Below are positions 28,177 through 36,955 of a stretch of DNA of 51,238 nucleotides, in pieces. Position 1 is the first letter of the stretch, and each line of letters begins with the position of its first letter. Below the pieces are notes generated by a model that saw nothing but the letters and a program-made list of their open reading frames with translations, had not been told where the DNA came from and ran no database searches. The position numbers and the translations under genes were made by a program. The stretch comes from an uncultured Rhodospirillales bacterium (GTDB lineage: Bacteria; Pseudomonadota; Alphaproteobacteria; Acetobacterales; Acetobacteraceae): positions 1-51,238 of the forward strand of contig CAIYCW010000038.1 in assembly GCA_903924855.1 (NCBI GenBank), written 5' to 3'.

Positions 28177-28245
28177 GCATGCCCCCCCCCCAAAGACCGA
28201 TATGCCTGCCCCAATGCCCGCTTTGGATGACCGGACACGTCCCCC

Positions 28246-29274
28246 CTAAAACCTCACCGACATCGCAAGCGACCCAAAGCTGAACAGCGACGGCGATTGG
28301 TGGCGGAACTCCGCCGTCTGCCAGGTCTGCACATAGCTGAACTTCACCCCGCGCCAGATCATCGCAAGCCCGGCCTCCATCTCCCCCACCCAAACATTGC
28401 GCCGCACATGGGCGGAGCGGGTGAACAGATCGCCGTCCAGAAACGCATCACGCGCCACCGCCTGGCCGCCCAGCCCGGCAAATCCATACACCGCCACCTC
28501 GTCCGAATCCTGAAACGCATCGCCCCCGCTGATCCCCGGCCGAATGCGCGAGGCGCCGAAATCCCGGTCCAACCCGCGACCGATCCGCACCACACTCGCC
28601 ACCTGTGCATAATCGCGCACCGTGCCCACACCCAGCGCCACCGCCGGCAGAATATCGGCCTCGATGCCGATCACCTCACCGATCGGCAGACGCCAGGTGC
28701 GCTGGTCCAGCACCTCAACCGCCGCCTCGTTGGGCAGCTGATGCGCCCAACCCATCGCCTTGGCATCCCGGATCAGGCCATGCACGCCGTTCTGCGCCTC
28801 CGCCCCCTGCGCCAACGGCCCGATCACCCCCAGGCTGAGCGACAGCGCATCACGCGTGCTGGCCGTGTCGTGCAGCAGTGAGGCGGTGAGCGCCAGATAA
28901 CCAGCATAGGGCCGGTCAGTGGGGTCCGGCGTGCGCAGCGTCTTGTTGACCGGCGTGAAAAGCTGCTGCGTGCCCTCCAGACTCACCCGCGTGGTGCCCT
29001 CCCCCCACAGGGCTTGCGCCAGATCGGCGGCAAACCCCGGCACCGCGTTGACGCCAGAGGTCCAGCCCAGCTGCTGCCCCGCGGTGTAGTTCTGGTCCGA
29101 CCCATGCTTCGCCGTGCTGATCGCATCGTTCTCAACACGAACCGTCCAGATCGAGTCCGCATCACCGGGCAGATCCTCCGCCGCCCAGGCCTGGGATGCG
29201 GACAGCAGCACAGCAACACAGATCACGGCTTGAACCGGCCGGCACTTGCGCACCAAATGATTGGCAATCAGCAT
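28246..29274 (-). CDS. LpxR-like lipid A deacylase (DUF2219 outer-membrane protein)
   Basis: A 342-residue predicted beta-barrel. A signal peptide covers residues 1-32 (...AVLLSASQAWAA). Family blocks are VRVENDAISTAKHGSDQNYTAG, TDRPYAGYLALTASL, SLSLGVIGP and the C-terminal strand ending FGSLAMSVRF with a final aromatic, typical of outer-membrane insertion. LpxR enzymes remove the 3'-acyloxyacyl chain of lipid A. The Asn/Asp near the N-terminus (END) agree with the family active site, but I cannot align the His and Ser fully. The ATG at 29272-29274 has AAAGGGG upstream. The frame extends to 29451 through the A/T palindrome and is not credible there. Confidence 0.82.
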   Translation of the reverse strand: MLIANHLVRKCRPVQAVICVAVLLSASQAWAAEDLPGDADSIWTVRVENDAISTAKHGSDQNYTAGQQLGWTSGVNAVPGFAADLAQALWGEGTTRVSLEGTQQLFTPVNKTLRTPDPTDRPYAGYLALTASLLHDTASTRDALSLSLGVIGPLAQGAEAQNGVHGLIRDAKAMGWAHQLPNEAAVEVLDQRTWRLPIGEVIGIEADILPAVALGVGTVRDYAQVASVVRIGRGLDRDFGASRIRPGISGGDAFQDSDEVAVYGFAGLGGQAVARDAFLDGDLFTRSAHVRRNVWVGEMEAGLAMIWRGVKFSYVQTWQTAEFRHQSPSLFSFGSLAMSVRF

Positions 29275-29600
29275 GACATGGCCCCTTTGAGATCGCAGCG
29301 CCCTGGGGCGTGTGTGGCTTGTATCCGCACGCCAACGCCGGCGGCAGGGCCGGTATCTACGCAAGCTTGGCTGGAACGCGTGGTGGGGTGCCATCCGCAA
29401 TCGCCGGGAAGTCAGAGGAAGAGTCTTCTTTTTGTGAACAAAAAGAAGCAAAAAAACTTTTGAAACTTACGGCTGCAGCCTGCACGCAAACGCGCCTCCG
29501 CCCACGCGAGCCAGGCTGCGCGATCCGTCTCGCCCCGGACAAATCGGCCCTTCAATAAACACACCGGAACGAATACCCCGCAATTCGCCCGCGGCATCCA
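29275..29600. other. Intergenic stretch with an A/T-rich palindrome
   Basis: No supportable gene. It holds a perfect palindromic hairpin at 29425-29448: 11-nt arm CTTCTTTTTGT, central GA, and the complementary arm, followed by CAAAAAAAC. The sequence around 29449-29470 (AAAAAAACTTTTGA) recurs at the copy near 34093. The promoter of the lpxR-like gene should lie in the part nearest 29275. Confidence 0.6.
29425..29448 (+). repeat. A/T palindrome family, copy 1
   Basis: An 11-bp stem built from CTTCTTTTTGT and its complement around GA, then an A7 tract. It is identical to copy 2 at 30411-30434. No U-tract follows the stem in either direction, so it is not a standard intrinsic terminator. Confidence 0.8.
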
Positions 29601-30233
29601 TCACCACATTTTACCATAACCCTCGCGCCGCGCCGCCGAAAGCACGCCGCGCGGCAACGGTATCCGCCCAAGATCAAGCTTCGGCCGCTTCTTGCGCGCA
29701 CGCTTGGCCCGCATTGGCCTTTCAACCGCCGGCGCCACCGCAACCCCGGGCCGCAACACAGCCGTCTCGATCGCCAAGGCACGACACAACGGCCGCAGCA
29801 CCGCAACCAGCTGCGGCGCCGCCGTCAACAACGCCACCATCTCCGGCTGCGACAACACAAAACGCAATTGGCCGGACAATCCAGCCGCCTCATACGACCC
29901 CGCCAGCACCAGCCAGCCGAACCGCCCCGGCCAAACCCGCTTCCCCCGAACCGAACAAGGTCGCGGATCGTCAGCACACCCGCCCGTCCCCCCGCGCGCA
30001 GCGCCGGGATCCCCAGCGGTCAAAGCCACATCCCGCACCGCAACGCGCCCCGCCCGAAACCGCGCCAGCGCCCGCTCCACCCGCAGGCCGATCTCACCAA
30101 GCCTGCGATACAGCAGATGCATCACCACCTGCGCCAACACCCCACGCGCCCCCCAGGCCGCCACCCGCTCCCGCAAGGAGAAGATCACGCAAGCCAGGGT
30201 CACAGAAGCATGGGCAGGAGGGGTCAAATCCAT
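29601..30233 (-). CDS. Conserved hypothetical protein, Acetobacteraceae-type
   Basis: A 210-residue protein with no signal or membrane helix. Features are SLRERVAAWGARGVLAQVV near the start, the central block RFVLSQPEMVALLTAAPQLV and RPLCRALAIE, and a basic tail (AKRARKKRPKLDLGRIPLPRGVL). I recall a family of unknown function in Acetobacteraceae with a similar leucine-rich core and a final IPLPRGVL motif. The start at 30231-30233 (MDLTPPAHAS) is chosen because the longer frame to 30341 reads through a REP repeat; its ribosome site is weak. It is flanked by repeats on both sides and has no obvious operon partner. Confidence 0.6.
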   Translation of the reverse strand: MDLTPPAHASVTLACVIFSLRERVAAWGARGVLAQVVMHLLYRRLGEIGLRVERALARFRAGRVAVRDVALTAGDPGAARGGTGGCADDPRPCSVRGKRVWPGRFGWLVLAGSYEAAGLSGQLRFVLSQPEMVALLTAAPQLVAVLRPLCRALAIETAVLRPGVAVAPAVERPMRAKRARKKRPKLDLGRIPLPRGVLSAARREGYGKMW

Positions 30234-30302
30234 CCACCAGTCTGTTTCACCCCAGCTGGCTGAGTTCAAGACATTTCGAATACCACCACACACCAACCAC
30301 CC

Positions 30303-30386
30303 GTAGGGCGGAAGGCGAAGCCCTCCGCCGCACGCACGCAAAGAACAAAAGCGCCCCTCGTAGGGCGGAAGCCGAAGGCCTCCGCC
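30303..30386 (+). repeat. Tandem pair of 27-nt REP-like hairpins
   Basis: Copies lie at 30303-30329 (inner arms GGC-GAA-GCC) and 30360-30386 (GCC-GAA-GGC), 57 nt apart. The 30-nt spacer is almost identical to the one between copies 2 and 3 of the array at 28037-28176. The order type A then type B is the same as in copies 1-2 there, so the two arrays share a common composite unit. Confidence 0.85.
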
Positions 30387-30410
30387 ATTCTCTTCGTGAG
30401 ATCAAAGCGC

Positions 30411-30434
30411 CTTCTTTTTGTGAACAAAAAGAAG
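30411..30434 (+). repeat. A/T palindrome family, copy 2
   Basis: Identical to copy 1 over all 24 nt and the following CAAAAAAAC, 24 nt after the last REP-like hairpin. Confidence 0.8.
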
Positions 30435-30747
30435 CAAAAAAACGTCTACCGTTTTGCCACCGCCTGAACGGCAAGACGCCTCCATCCTTGCAAGCCCAAC
30501 TCTGTGGCTTTCGCGGCAAGCCGCTGCGCAAAGACGCTTCGCACCTCCGCCCCACGCCCGCTGATCGCCATGGATCGGGCGTCAAGCGTGACCGATCATT
30601 CCCACCGACGGCACTGGGACGTCGCCAGCCACTTACACAAAACGCACTCGATCTGCTTCCTTTCTTGTTGCGGAAGGGCTATCCTTTAGCCATTGCATCC
30701 CGGGATCGGGGCGCGGAATTCTGTCTGACACGTGGATGAGATGTGCC
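30435..30747. other. Non-coding stretch before the DUF4397 PEP-CTERM gene
   Basis: No gene is supported in either strand. Base composition is more mixed than in the neighbouring genes (for example TTTCTTGTTGCGGAAGGGCTATCC at 30660-30683, written here only as a landmark region). The promoter for the gene at 30748 probably lies in its right half; no clear -35/-10 pair is claimed. Confidence 0.35.
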
Positions 30748-32151
30748 ATGTCAAACTGGAAGTTTTCATTTTATCTTCTGGCGTGCGTTGTTTTTTTTGA
30801 CACCAACAGTCGTGCGGCATCGCTGGATATATTGGCTGCCTCACCCGACGCGCCTCAGCTGGACGTTATCGTCAACGGGCAGATCATCGACCAGTTTGTG
30901 CCCTTCCGGCAGCTGACGGTCCCGGTCAGCATTCCGGACGGCATGGACACCGTCAAAGTCAACGTCGCCGGCACCACAACAACCCTCATCAACACGACAA
31001 TCGATGTCAGCCCCGGCCAAAGCTATACGCTCGTCGCGGGCAACACCGTGGCACGGCTGGCGCCCACGCTGCTGGTCAACCCGGTGGCGGCCGACCCAGC
31101 CAATGCCAGCCTGCAGCTGCTGCCCGAGGACCCAACCACTTCGGCGGTTTTTTGGCAGGTGGCAAGCGGGGCGACACTTGCGGGCAGCGTTGCCTACAAC
31201 ACGCTGTCGGCGGCGGTGACGCTGGCTCCCGGGCCAACCGTGCTGCAAATCGGCGCGGCGGGCAGCAACACCGTGTTGGCACAGGGAACCGCGCAGTTGG
31301 CGGCAGGCTCCGCCAACCTGATCGGCGTCCTTGGCGTGGCCGGCGCAAGCGGCGATCTGGCGGTGCAGGTGATCCCGTACAATCTGACGGGGGTGCCGAT
31401 CCCGGCCGGATCGCAAACCGCCACCGTCTCCTTCACCAATGCGATCGCGGCGGCACCGGGGCTTGATTTCTATCTGGGCAGTTCCGGCCAGGTTTCGCCG
31501 ACAGCCAATTTCGTGCCGTTCCGGCAGACGACCGGCGCTGTCACGGTGCCGGCGGGCAGTTACTTCGTGCAGGCGAATCTGGCCAACACGTCCACGCAGG
31601 TTGTCTCCACCGGCAGCCCCTCCAGCTTCCCGCAATCCTTCACGGCCGGCGGCGCATATTCGGCGGTTCTGGTGGGGAGCCTCGCCTCACCGCAGGTCGT
31701 GGTGTTTTCGGATCAGACGACCACCCTGCCCGGCCTGGCGGCGCTGCGGGTGTTGAACCTGTCGCCGGATGCGCCGGCGCTGGACATCAAGGTTGAGGGC
31801 GGCCCCACACTTGCGACCGCGCTGACCTATCTTGGCGATGGCGGCTATATCGATCTGTCCCCCGGCATGGACCAGATCGACGTGTTCGCGAGTGGGACGA
31901 ACACGCTGTTGTTCTCCAAGGCGATCGACCTTGTCGCGGGCCATGATTATTCGTTTGACGTGGAAGGCCTGATATCCGGGTCCGCGCAACTGCAGCAGCA
32001 ACTTCAAGGCGTTCTGGTTGATCAGAGCGGCTTTAACGTCAACGAGGTATCGTCCACAGCGGTTGCGGAGCCTGCGTCGATCTGGGTGTTTGCATCCGCC
32101 GCCGCGGTGTTTGGTTTGGTTGGGGCAAGACGCCGCGCATCAAAGCTGTGA
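30748..32151 (+). CDS. PEP-CTERM protein with DUF4397 repeats
   Basis: A 467-residue exported protein. It starts with a signal peptide (KFSFYLLACVVFFDTNSRA). The body holds repeated beta-sandwich modules: DILAASPDAPQLDVIVNG near residue 30 and LRVLNLSPDAPALDIKVEGG near 340, the DUF4397 signature, with similar degenerate modules between (VPFRQLTVPVSIPDG and VPFRQTTGAVTVPAG). The C-terminus VAEPASIWVFASAAAVFGLV followed by GARRRASKL is a PEP-CTERM sorting signal: motif, helix, basic tail. Exosortase would process it for the cell surface or extracellular matrix; none is encoded here. I prefer the ATG at 30748 to 30736. A REP-like hairpin starts 3 nt after the stop. Confidence 0.88.
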   Translation: MSNWKFSFYLLACVVFFDTNSRAASLDILAASPDAPQLDVIVNGQIIDQFVPFRQLTVPVSIPDGMDTVKVNVAGTTTTLINTTIDVSPGQSYTLVAGNTVARLAPTLLVNPVAADPANASLQLLPEDPTTSAVFWQVASGATLAGSVAYNTLSAAVTLAPGPTVLQIGAAGSNTVLAQGTAQLAAGSANLIGVLGVAGASGDLAVQVIPYNLTGVPIPAGSQTATVSFTNAIAAAPGLDFYLGSSGQVSPTANFVPFRQTTGAVTVPAGSYFVQANLANTSTQVVSTGSPSSFPQSFTAGGAYSAVLVGSLASPQVVVFSDQTTTLPGLAALRVLNLSPDAPALDIKVEGGPTLATALTYLGDGGYIDLSPGMDQIDVFASGTNTLLFSKAIDLVAGHDYSFDVEGLISGSAQLQQQLQGVLVDQSGFNVNEVSSTAVAEPASIWVFASAAAVFGLVGARRRASKL

Positions 32152-32154
32152 ACG

Positions 32155-32181
32155 GGGCGGACGCGCTTCGCACATCCGCCC
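32155..32181 (-). repeat. REP-like hairpin, variant form
   Basis: Outer arms GGGCGGA (32155-32161) and TCCGCCC (32175-32181) enclose an inner GCG/CGC stem. Read on the minus strand it carries the same GCGAAGC core as the other copies. It lies 3 nt after the PEP-CTERM stop codon. Confidence 0.65.
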
Positions 32182-32272
32182 GACGCTGGCGATGGCTGAG
32201 AACAATCCTGCAATCAGCCACCCTGCGTGAAACAGAGTGGTGAATGTATGTGCAGCCCCCTCCCAGCTCTGC

Positions 32273-32911
32273 TCAGCCGCGCCGACGCCGCGCAACACCG
32301 CCGAGCCCGACCAGGCCAGCACCAAGCAACGCCATCGAAGCGGGTTCGGGGACAGATTGTGTATTGGCAGACCCTGAGTCAGTGGTGATTTGCATCATGT
32401 ACGAAAAATTGTTGGAGGTTGTGGCGATGCCGGAACCATTAACAGACCAATACTCGCTGCTCACCTCAGTCCCTGTAAGGCTGGTAGTATAGTCCCACGC
32501 TGCAGCGCTATACTGACCAACCACGCCCACCCAGTATCGTGTATTCGCGGTCAGGGCAAACGGGGTGCCCAGGGTATACGTTTCGGGACCCCCGGTCGGG
32601 TTTAAACCAAGGTCTGGAACAGTGGCGATCGACTGCAGCAGGGTCCCGATCGAGTTCGAGCTATCCGAATACAAGCCAATAGTAAACGAATTGACACTAG
32701 CCCCGCCGCGCAAATACAGTGTGACAGAAAGCAGGTTAGACGCGACACTTTCAGATGTGAATGATTCGCCACGAGTGTTCGAACCAATACTTTGACCTCC
32801 GCTAAGTGGAGCGCCAGTGATACTGTCAAAGATCACGGCCGAATTTGCTCCGATCGGGCACCCACCAACAATCGCCGCACCAACAACAGCCATCTTCAAA
32901 AAATTACGCAT
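32273..32911 (-). CDS. PEP-CTERM protein, choice-of-anchor R type (paralogue 1)
   Basis: A 212-residue exported protein. The signal peptide is MRNFLKMAVVGAAIVGGCPIGANSA. The mature part is a jelly-roll-like domain with ESFTSESVASNLLSVTLYLRGG and TPFALTANTRYWVGVVG, the pattern of choice-of-anchor R domains. The C-terminal sorting signal is VPEPASMALLGAGLVGLGGV followed by ARRRRG. Paralogue 2 at 33161-33790 is alike over the full length. The GC content is lower than in the surrounding genes. The promoter at 32946-32974 is shared in form with paralogue 2. Confidence 0.88.
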   Translation of the reverse strand: MRNFLKMAVVGAAIVGGCPIGANSAVIFDSITGAPLSGGQSIGSNTRGESFTSESVASNLLSVTLYLRGGASVNSFTIGLYSDSSNSIGTLLQSIATVPDLGLNPTGGPETYTLGTPFALTANTRYWVGVVGQYSAAAWDYTTSLTGTEVSSEYWSVNGSGIATTSNNFSYMMQITTDSGSANTQSVPEPASMALLGAGLVGLGGVARRRRG

Positions 32912-32945
32912 ATGAGATCACTGTCTCCCCGGGATGATATCGGCC

Positions 32946-32974
32946 GGGATAAGATACAAAACAGGCCGGGTCAA
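32946..32974 (-). promoter_or_regulatory. Sigma-70-like promoter of PEP-CTERM paralogue 1
   Basis: On the minus strand: TTGACC (32969-32974), 17 nt, TATCCC (32946-32951), about 35 nt before the ATG. The same TTGACC-N12-TATCTTATCC layout is found upstream of paralogue 2, and this conservation is the main support. The arms CCCGG/CCGGG around 32927-32948 form a small inverted repeat between promoter and start. Confidence 0.5.
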
Positions 32975-33160
32975 TAGTGAATTCCCGATATTTTCACGGA
33001 GACAGAACATTGCGGATCGACACTTATACCCGTCTGCTCGTCGCAAGACAGCCCGTATGGTGGGACGCGCTTTGGCGTCCCACCAGCCGGTCTCGCTGCA
33101 TCAAAACCGCGTAGCACCGAAGGTCCAACGCCCCGACCCCACGCATCCAGCAGCTCCCAA

Positions 33161-33790
33161 TCAGCCGCGCCGACGCCGCGCAAAACCGCCAAGGCCGACC
33201 ACGCCGGCACCGAGCAACGCCATCGAAGCCGGTTCGGGGACGGATGGCGTGTTCGCCGGAACCGAGTCAGTGGTCACTTGCATCGAAAAAGGACCACCGG
33301 TGTTGGAATGGACCGAACCGCCATAGTAATAATACTCACTGCTTACCTCAATGCCAGACGTTGAATCGGTATATCCCCAGTTTATATTGCTTGCCGGACC
33401 GCTCACTTCCACCCAGTAGCGCGTGTTCGCGGTCAAAGCAAAAGGGGTGCTCAGAGTATAGGTTATGGCTGCCCCAGTTAGGCTGACGCTGTCGTCTTGA
33501 GCCACGGCGATCGGCACCAGCTCCGACCCAGGCACTGCCGGACTATTGGACGCCAAGTCAATAAAAAAACTATTTGTATCAGCCGCGCCAATCAAATAAA
33601 GCGTCACAGAAAGCAGATTGGATGCGGAGCTTTCAGACGTAAAAGAATCTGCGATAGGAATATTAACGCCATTGCTGCCATGAAGAGGATTCCCTGTGAT
33701 ACTATCATAGATCACGGCAGACTTTGCCCCAATCGGGCATCCACCAACAATCGCAGCACCGACAACGACCATCTTTAAAAAATTATGCAT
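33161..33790 (-). CDS. PEP-CTERM protein, choice-of-anchor R type (paralogue 2)
   Basis: A 209-residue exported protein, tandem paralogue of 32273-32911. The signal peptide is MHNFLKMVVVGAAIVGGCPIGAKSA, nearly the same as in paralogue 1. The mature part shares DSFTSESSASNLLSVTLYLIG and TPFALTANTRYWVEVSG, but the segments between are freely changed. The sorting signal is VPEPASMALLGAGVVGLGGF followed by ARRRRG. Conserved ends with a diverged middle suggest selection for export and sorting with variation in the exposed part. It has its own promoter and upstream inverted repeat. Confidence 0.88.
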   Translation of the reverse strand: MHNFLKMVVVGAAIVGGCPIGAKSAVIYDSITGNPLHGSNGVNIPIADSFTSESSASNLLSVTLYLIGAADTNSFFIDLASNSPAVPGSELVPIAVAQDDSVSLTGAAITYTLSTPFALTANTRYWVEVSGPASNINWGYTDSTSGIEVSSEYYYYGGSVHSNTGGPFSMQVTTDSVPANTPSVPEPASMALLGAGVVGLGGFARRRRG

Positions 33791-33805
33791 TTGATATAAC
33801 AGGCT

Positions 33806-33823
33806 CCGCGGATTGATCCGCGG
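33806..33823 (-). promoter_or_regulatory. Inverted repeat between promoter and start of PEP-CTERM paralogue 2
   Basis: CCGCGGAT-TG-ATCCGCGG is a perfect 8-bp palindrome with a 2-nt centre, directly downstream of the -10 box and 16 nt before the ATG. It could be a repressor operator or a 5'-UTR hairpin. Confidence 0.5.
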
Positions 33824-33825
33824 CG

Positions 33826-33854
33826 TGGATAAGATACGATCGGGTCTGGGTCAA
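33826..33854 (-). promoter_or_regulatory. Sigma-70-like promoter of PEP-CTERM paralogue 2
   Basis: Minus strand TTGACC (33849-33854), 17 nt, TATCCA (33826-33831). Spacing and the internal TATCTTATCC are conserved with paralogue 1, and both are preceded by GAATTCA. Confidence 0.5.
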
Positions 33855-34152
33855 CAATGAATTCCAGATCCATCAATGAAAACCGACCGATCCCTTCACA
33901 TATAATTAAACTTTCACTCGTTATAAGATAAAAAACATCACCAAAGGCCGGACCTATGGCGAGGCGTCGTCGGACTCAGTAAAAATAGCACAGCGGCAAA
34001 GCAGAACCTTGGAATCCCACCATGGCACGAAAGGCCAACACAGCAGGACACCAAGGCGCACGCCATTGGTTAGAGGTCGCAAACAGTCAAAAGTTTTTTT
34101 GGTTCTTTTTGTTCACAAAACGAACAACGCTTCCTATCCGCATGCCGCACCC
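33855..34152. other. AT-rich non-coding stretch with A/T palindrome copy 3
   Basis: No gene is supported. 33890-33990 is AT-rich. A degenerate third copy of the A/T palindrome lies at 34093-34125 in the opposite orientation to copies 1 and 2: on the minus strand it reads GTGAACAAAAAGAAC, then CAAAAAAACTTTTGA, the same 3' flank as copy 1. Confidence 0.6.
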
Positions 34153-34184
34153 GGCGGATGACGGCTTCGCCTTTTCCGCCCTAC
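34153..34184 (-). repeat. REP-like hairpin, minus orientation
   Basis: On the minus strand it begins GTAGGGCGGA like the other copies and continues AAAGGCGAAGCCGTCATCCGCC with longer, less regular inner arms. It starts 10 nt after the stop codon of the minus-strand permease gene, again a 3'-end position. Confidence 0.7.
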
Positions 34185-34194
34185 AAATCCACCC

Positions 34195-35025
34195 TCACCG
34201 CTTCGCCCGCGTCACGATCTGGGTCGGGTTCACGAACCGCAACGCCAGCAGCAGCCACGCCAGCGTCGTGATCATGTAGATCACCGCCATCGCATCCACC
34301 GACTGCCCGGCGCGCACGCCGGCGGCGAACACCGCGTAGTACAGCGCCACAACCAGCGTCTGGCTGGTGGGGCCGGCGGTGAGGAAGGTGAGCTCGAACA
34401 TCGCGATCGTGCGCACCAACACCAGCAGCAGGGCCGCGAGGATACCCGGCAGAAGCAGCGGCACCAGCACGTTGGTGAACATGCGCAAGGTCCCAGCCCC
34501 GAACACGCGCGCCGCCTGTTCCACCCGCGGGTCGATCTGCTGGATGAACGGGATCATCACCAGAATCACGAACGGCACGGTCGGCACCAGATTGGCCAGG
34601 ATCACACCCCAGACCTCGCCGGCGAGCCCGGCCTGATACAGCACGGTCGCCAGCGGAATGCCGAAGGTGATCGGCGGCACCAGCATCGGCAGCAAAAACA
34701 GCAACATCACGAAGCGTTTGCCCGGGAAGTCCCGCCGCGCCATGGCGTAGGCGGCAGGCACGCCGAGCAGGCCGGAGAGCAGCACCACGGCGCCCACCAC
34801 CTCGAAGGTTGCCATCAGAATATCCGGCAGCTGGAACTCCTCCCAGGCCGACAGATACCAGCGCGTGGTGAAGCCCACCGGCAGCCAGGTGGTGAACCAG
34901 CGCGTGGAGAAGGAGTTCACCACCACGGTTGCGATCAGCCCGAGCAGGTTGACGATGAAGAACCCCACCAGAAGCCAGACCGCCCAGACCCACAGGCGGC
35001 CCAGCGGTGTTTGCGTGCGAATCAT
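34195..35025 (-). CDS. ABC transporter permease, PotC-like
   Basis: A 276-residue inner-membrane permease with six predicted helices of the spermidine/putrescine/iron(III)-type importers. The EAA coupling motif is EQAARVFGAGTLRMFTNVLVPLLLPG. It begins MIRTQTPLGRLWVWAVWLLV. It lies 4 nt after the PotB-like permease and is the last gene of the ATPase-permease-permease unit. A REP-like hairpin follows the stop. The imported solute is not predictable from the permease. Confidence 0.88.
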   Translation of the reverse strand: MIRTQTPLGRLWVWAVWLLVGFFIVNLLGLIATVVVNSFSTRWFTTWLPVGFTTRWYLSAWEEFQLPDILMATFEVVGAVVLLSGLLGVPAAYAMARRDFPGKRFVMLLFLLPMLVPPITFGIPLATVLYQAGLAGEVWGVILANLVPTVPFVILVMIPFIQQIDPRVEQAARVFGAGTLRMFTNVLVPLLLPGILAALLLVLVRTIAMFELTFLTAGPTSQTLVVALYYAVFAAGVRAGQSVDAMAVIYMITTLAWLLLALRFVNPTQIVTRAKR

Positions 35026-35029
35026 GGTC

Positions 35030-35896
35030 TCAACCCTTTCCGCCGCCGGCCGGCCCGCGATACAGCAGCGACTGCGCCCCCAGCAGGGCGGCCACGATGC
35101 CGATCTGAACGCTGGCCATGATCATCGCGATGGCCGATGCCATCGGGTAGTCGTATTCCTCAAAGGCTGCCGTGTAGGCGGCAACCGAGATCACCCGCGT
35201 CACACCGGCGGGCGCGCCGAGCAGCACGGCGGAGGGGAACACCGAGAACGCCTGCACGAAGGACAGGCAGAAGGTGATCGCCAACCCCGGCAGCAGCAGC
35301 GGCAGGATGATCAGCTTGAACCGTTCCCACGCCCGCGCCCCCAGCATCGCCCCTGCCCGCTCCAGCGCCGGATCGATGCCGGTCACGTAGGACAGCGTCA
35401 GCAGGAAGGTGAACGGAAAGCCGGTGATCACCAGCGACAGGAACACGCCCCAGTAATTGTGGATCAGGTGCAACGGCGCGTCCGACAGGCCGAATTCCAG
35501 CAGCGCGCGGTTGAGCCAGCCGCGCGGGCCGAAATAGTTCAGCATGCCTTCCGCCACCAGCACGGTGCCGAGCGTGATCGGGATCACGAGAATGGTGGTC
35601 AGCAGCCGTGGCTTGGCCATCAGCCGCACCCGCAGCGCCACCGGCACCGAGAACGCCACGTTCAGCAGCGTCACCGGCACCGCCAGCATCAGCGTCTTGC
35701 CGATCGTGTCGTAGAGAAACGGGTCGGAGAAGAAGCGGATATAGTTGGCAAGCCCCACCCCGCCGGTCTTCGGATGAAAGGAGAGATCGAGACCGTAGAA
35801 AAACGGATAGATGAAAAGAGCAATCACGAAGAGCACCGCTGGCAGAAGCAGCAGCGTCACCCCGTCAAAGCCACGTCGGGCAAGGGCCTGTCTCAT
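35030..35896 (-). CDS. ABC transporter permease, PotB-like
   Basis: A 288-residue permease with six helices and the EAA motif ERAGAMLGARAWERFKLIILPLLLPG. I chose the ATG at 35894-35896 (MRQALARRGFDG), with GAGGG 8 nt upstream, over the frame extending to 36088 that would overlap the ATPase gene. It is 10 nt after the ATPase gene and pairs with the PotC-like permease. Confidence 0.88.
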   Translation of the reverse strand: MRQALARRGFDGVTLLLLPAVLFVIALFIYPFFYGLDLSFHPKTGGVGLANYIRFFSDPFLYDTIGKTLMLAVPVTLLNVAFSVPVALRVRLMAKPRLLTTILVIPITLGTVLVAEGMLNYFGPRGWLNRALLEFGLSDAPLHLIHNYWGVFLSLVITGFPFTFLLTLSYVTGIDPALERAGAMLGARAWERFKLIILPLLLPGLAITFCLSFVQAFSVFPSAVLLGAPAGVTRVISVAAYTAAFEEYDYPMASAIAMIMASVQIGIVAALLGAQSLLYRGPAGGGKG

Positions 35897-35906
35897 GATG
35901 AAGCCC

Positions 35907-36953
<1,047 letters not shown>

Positions 36954-36955
36954 GG

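Noticed and set aside
25422..28238. Long minus-strand open frame opposite the GGDEF and glpK genes
   Set aside because: Both plus-strand genes carry complete catalytic motifs; the opposite frame has none.
29425..29448. A/T palindrome as an intrinsic terminator
   Set aside because: No U-tract follows the stem on either strand; the A7 tract is 3' of the stem on the plus strand.
28037..30386. Possible CRISPR array (27-nt repeats spaced by about 30 nt)
   Set aside because: The spacers are similar to one another rather than unique, there are only two or three copies per array, the repeats vary in their inner arms, and no cas gene is present. REP-like hairpins explain them better.
28246..34194. 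Integrated mobile element or genomic island
   Set aside because: No integrase, transposase, tRNA attachment site or flanking direct repeats were seen; repeat density and lower GC alone do not establish transfer.
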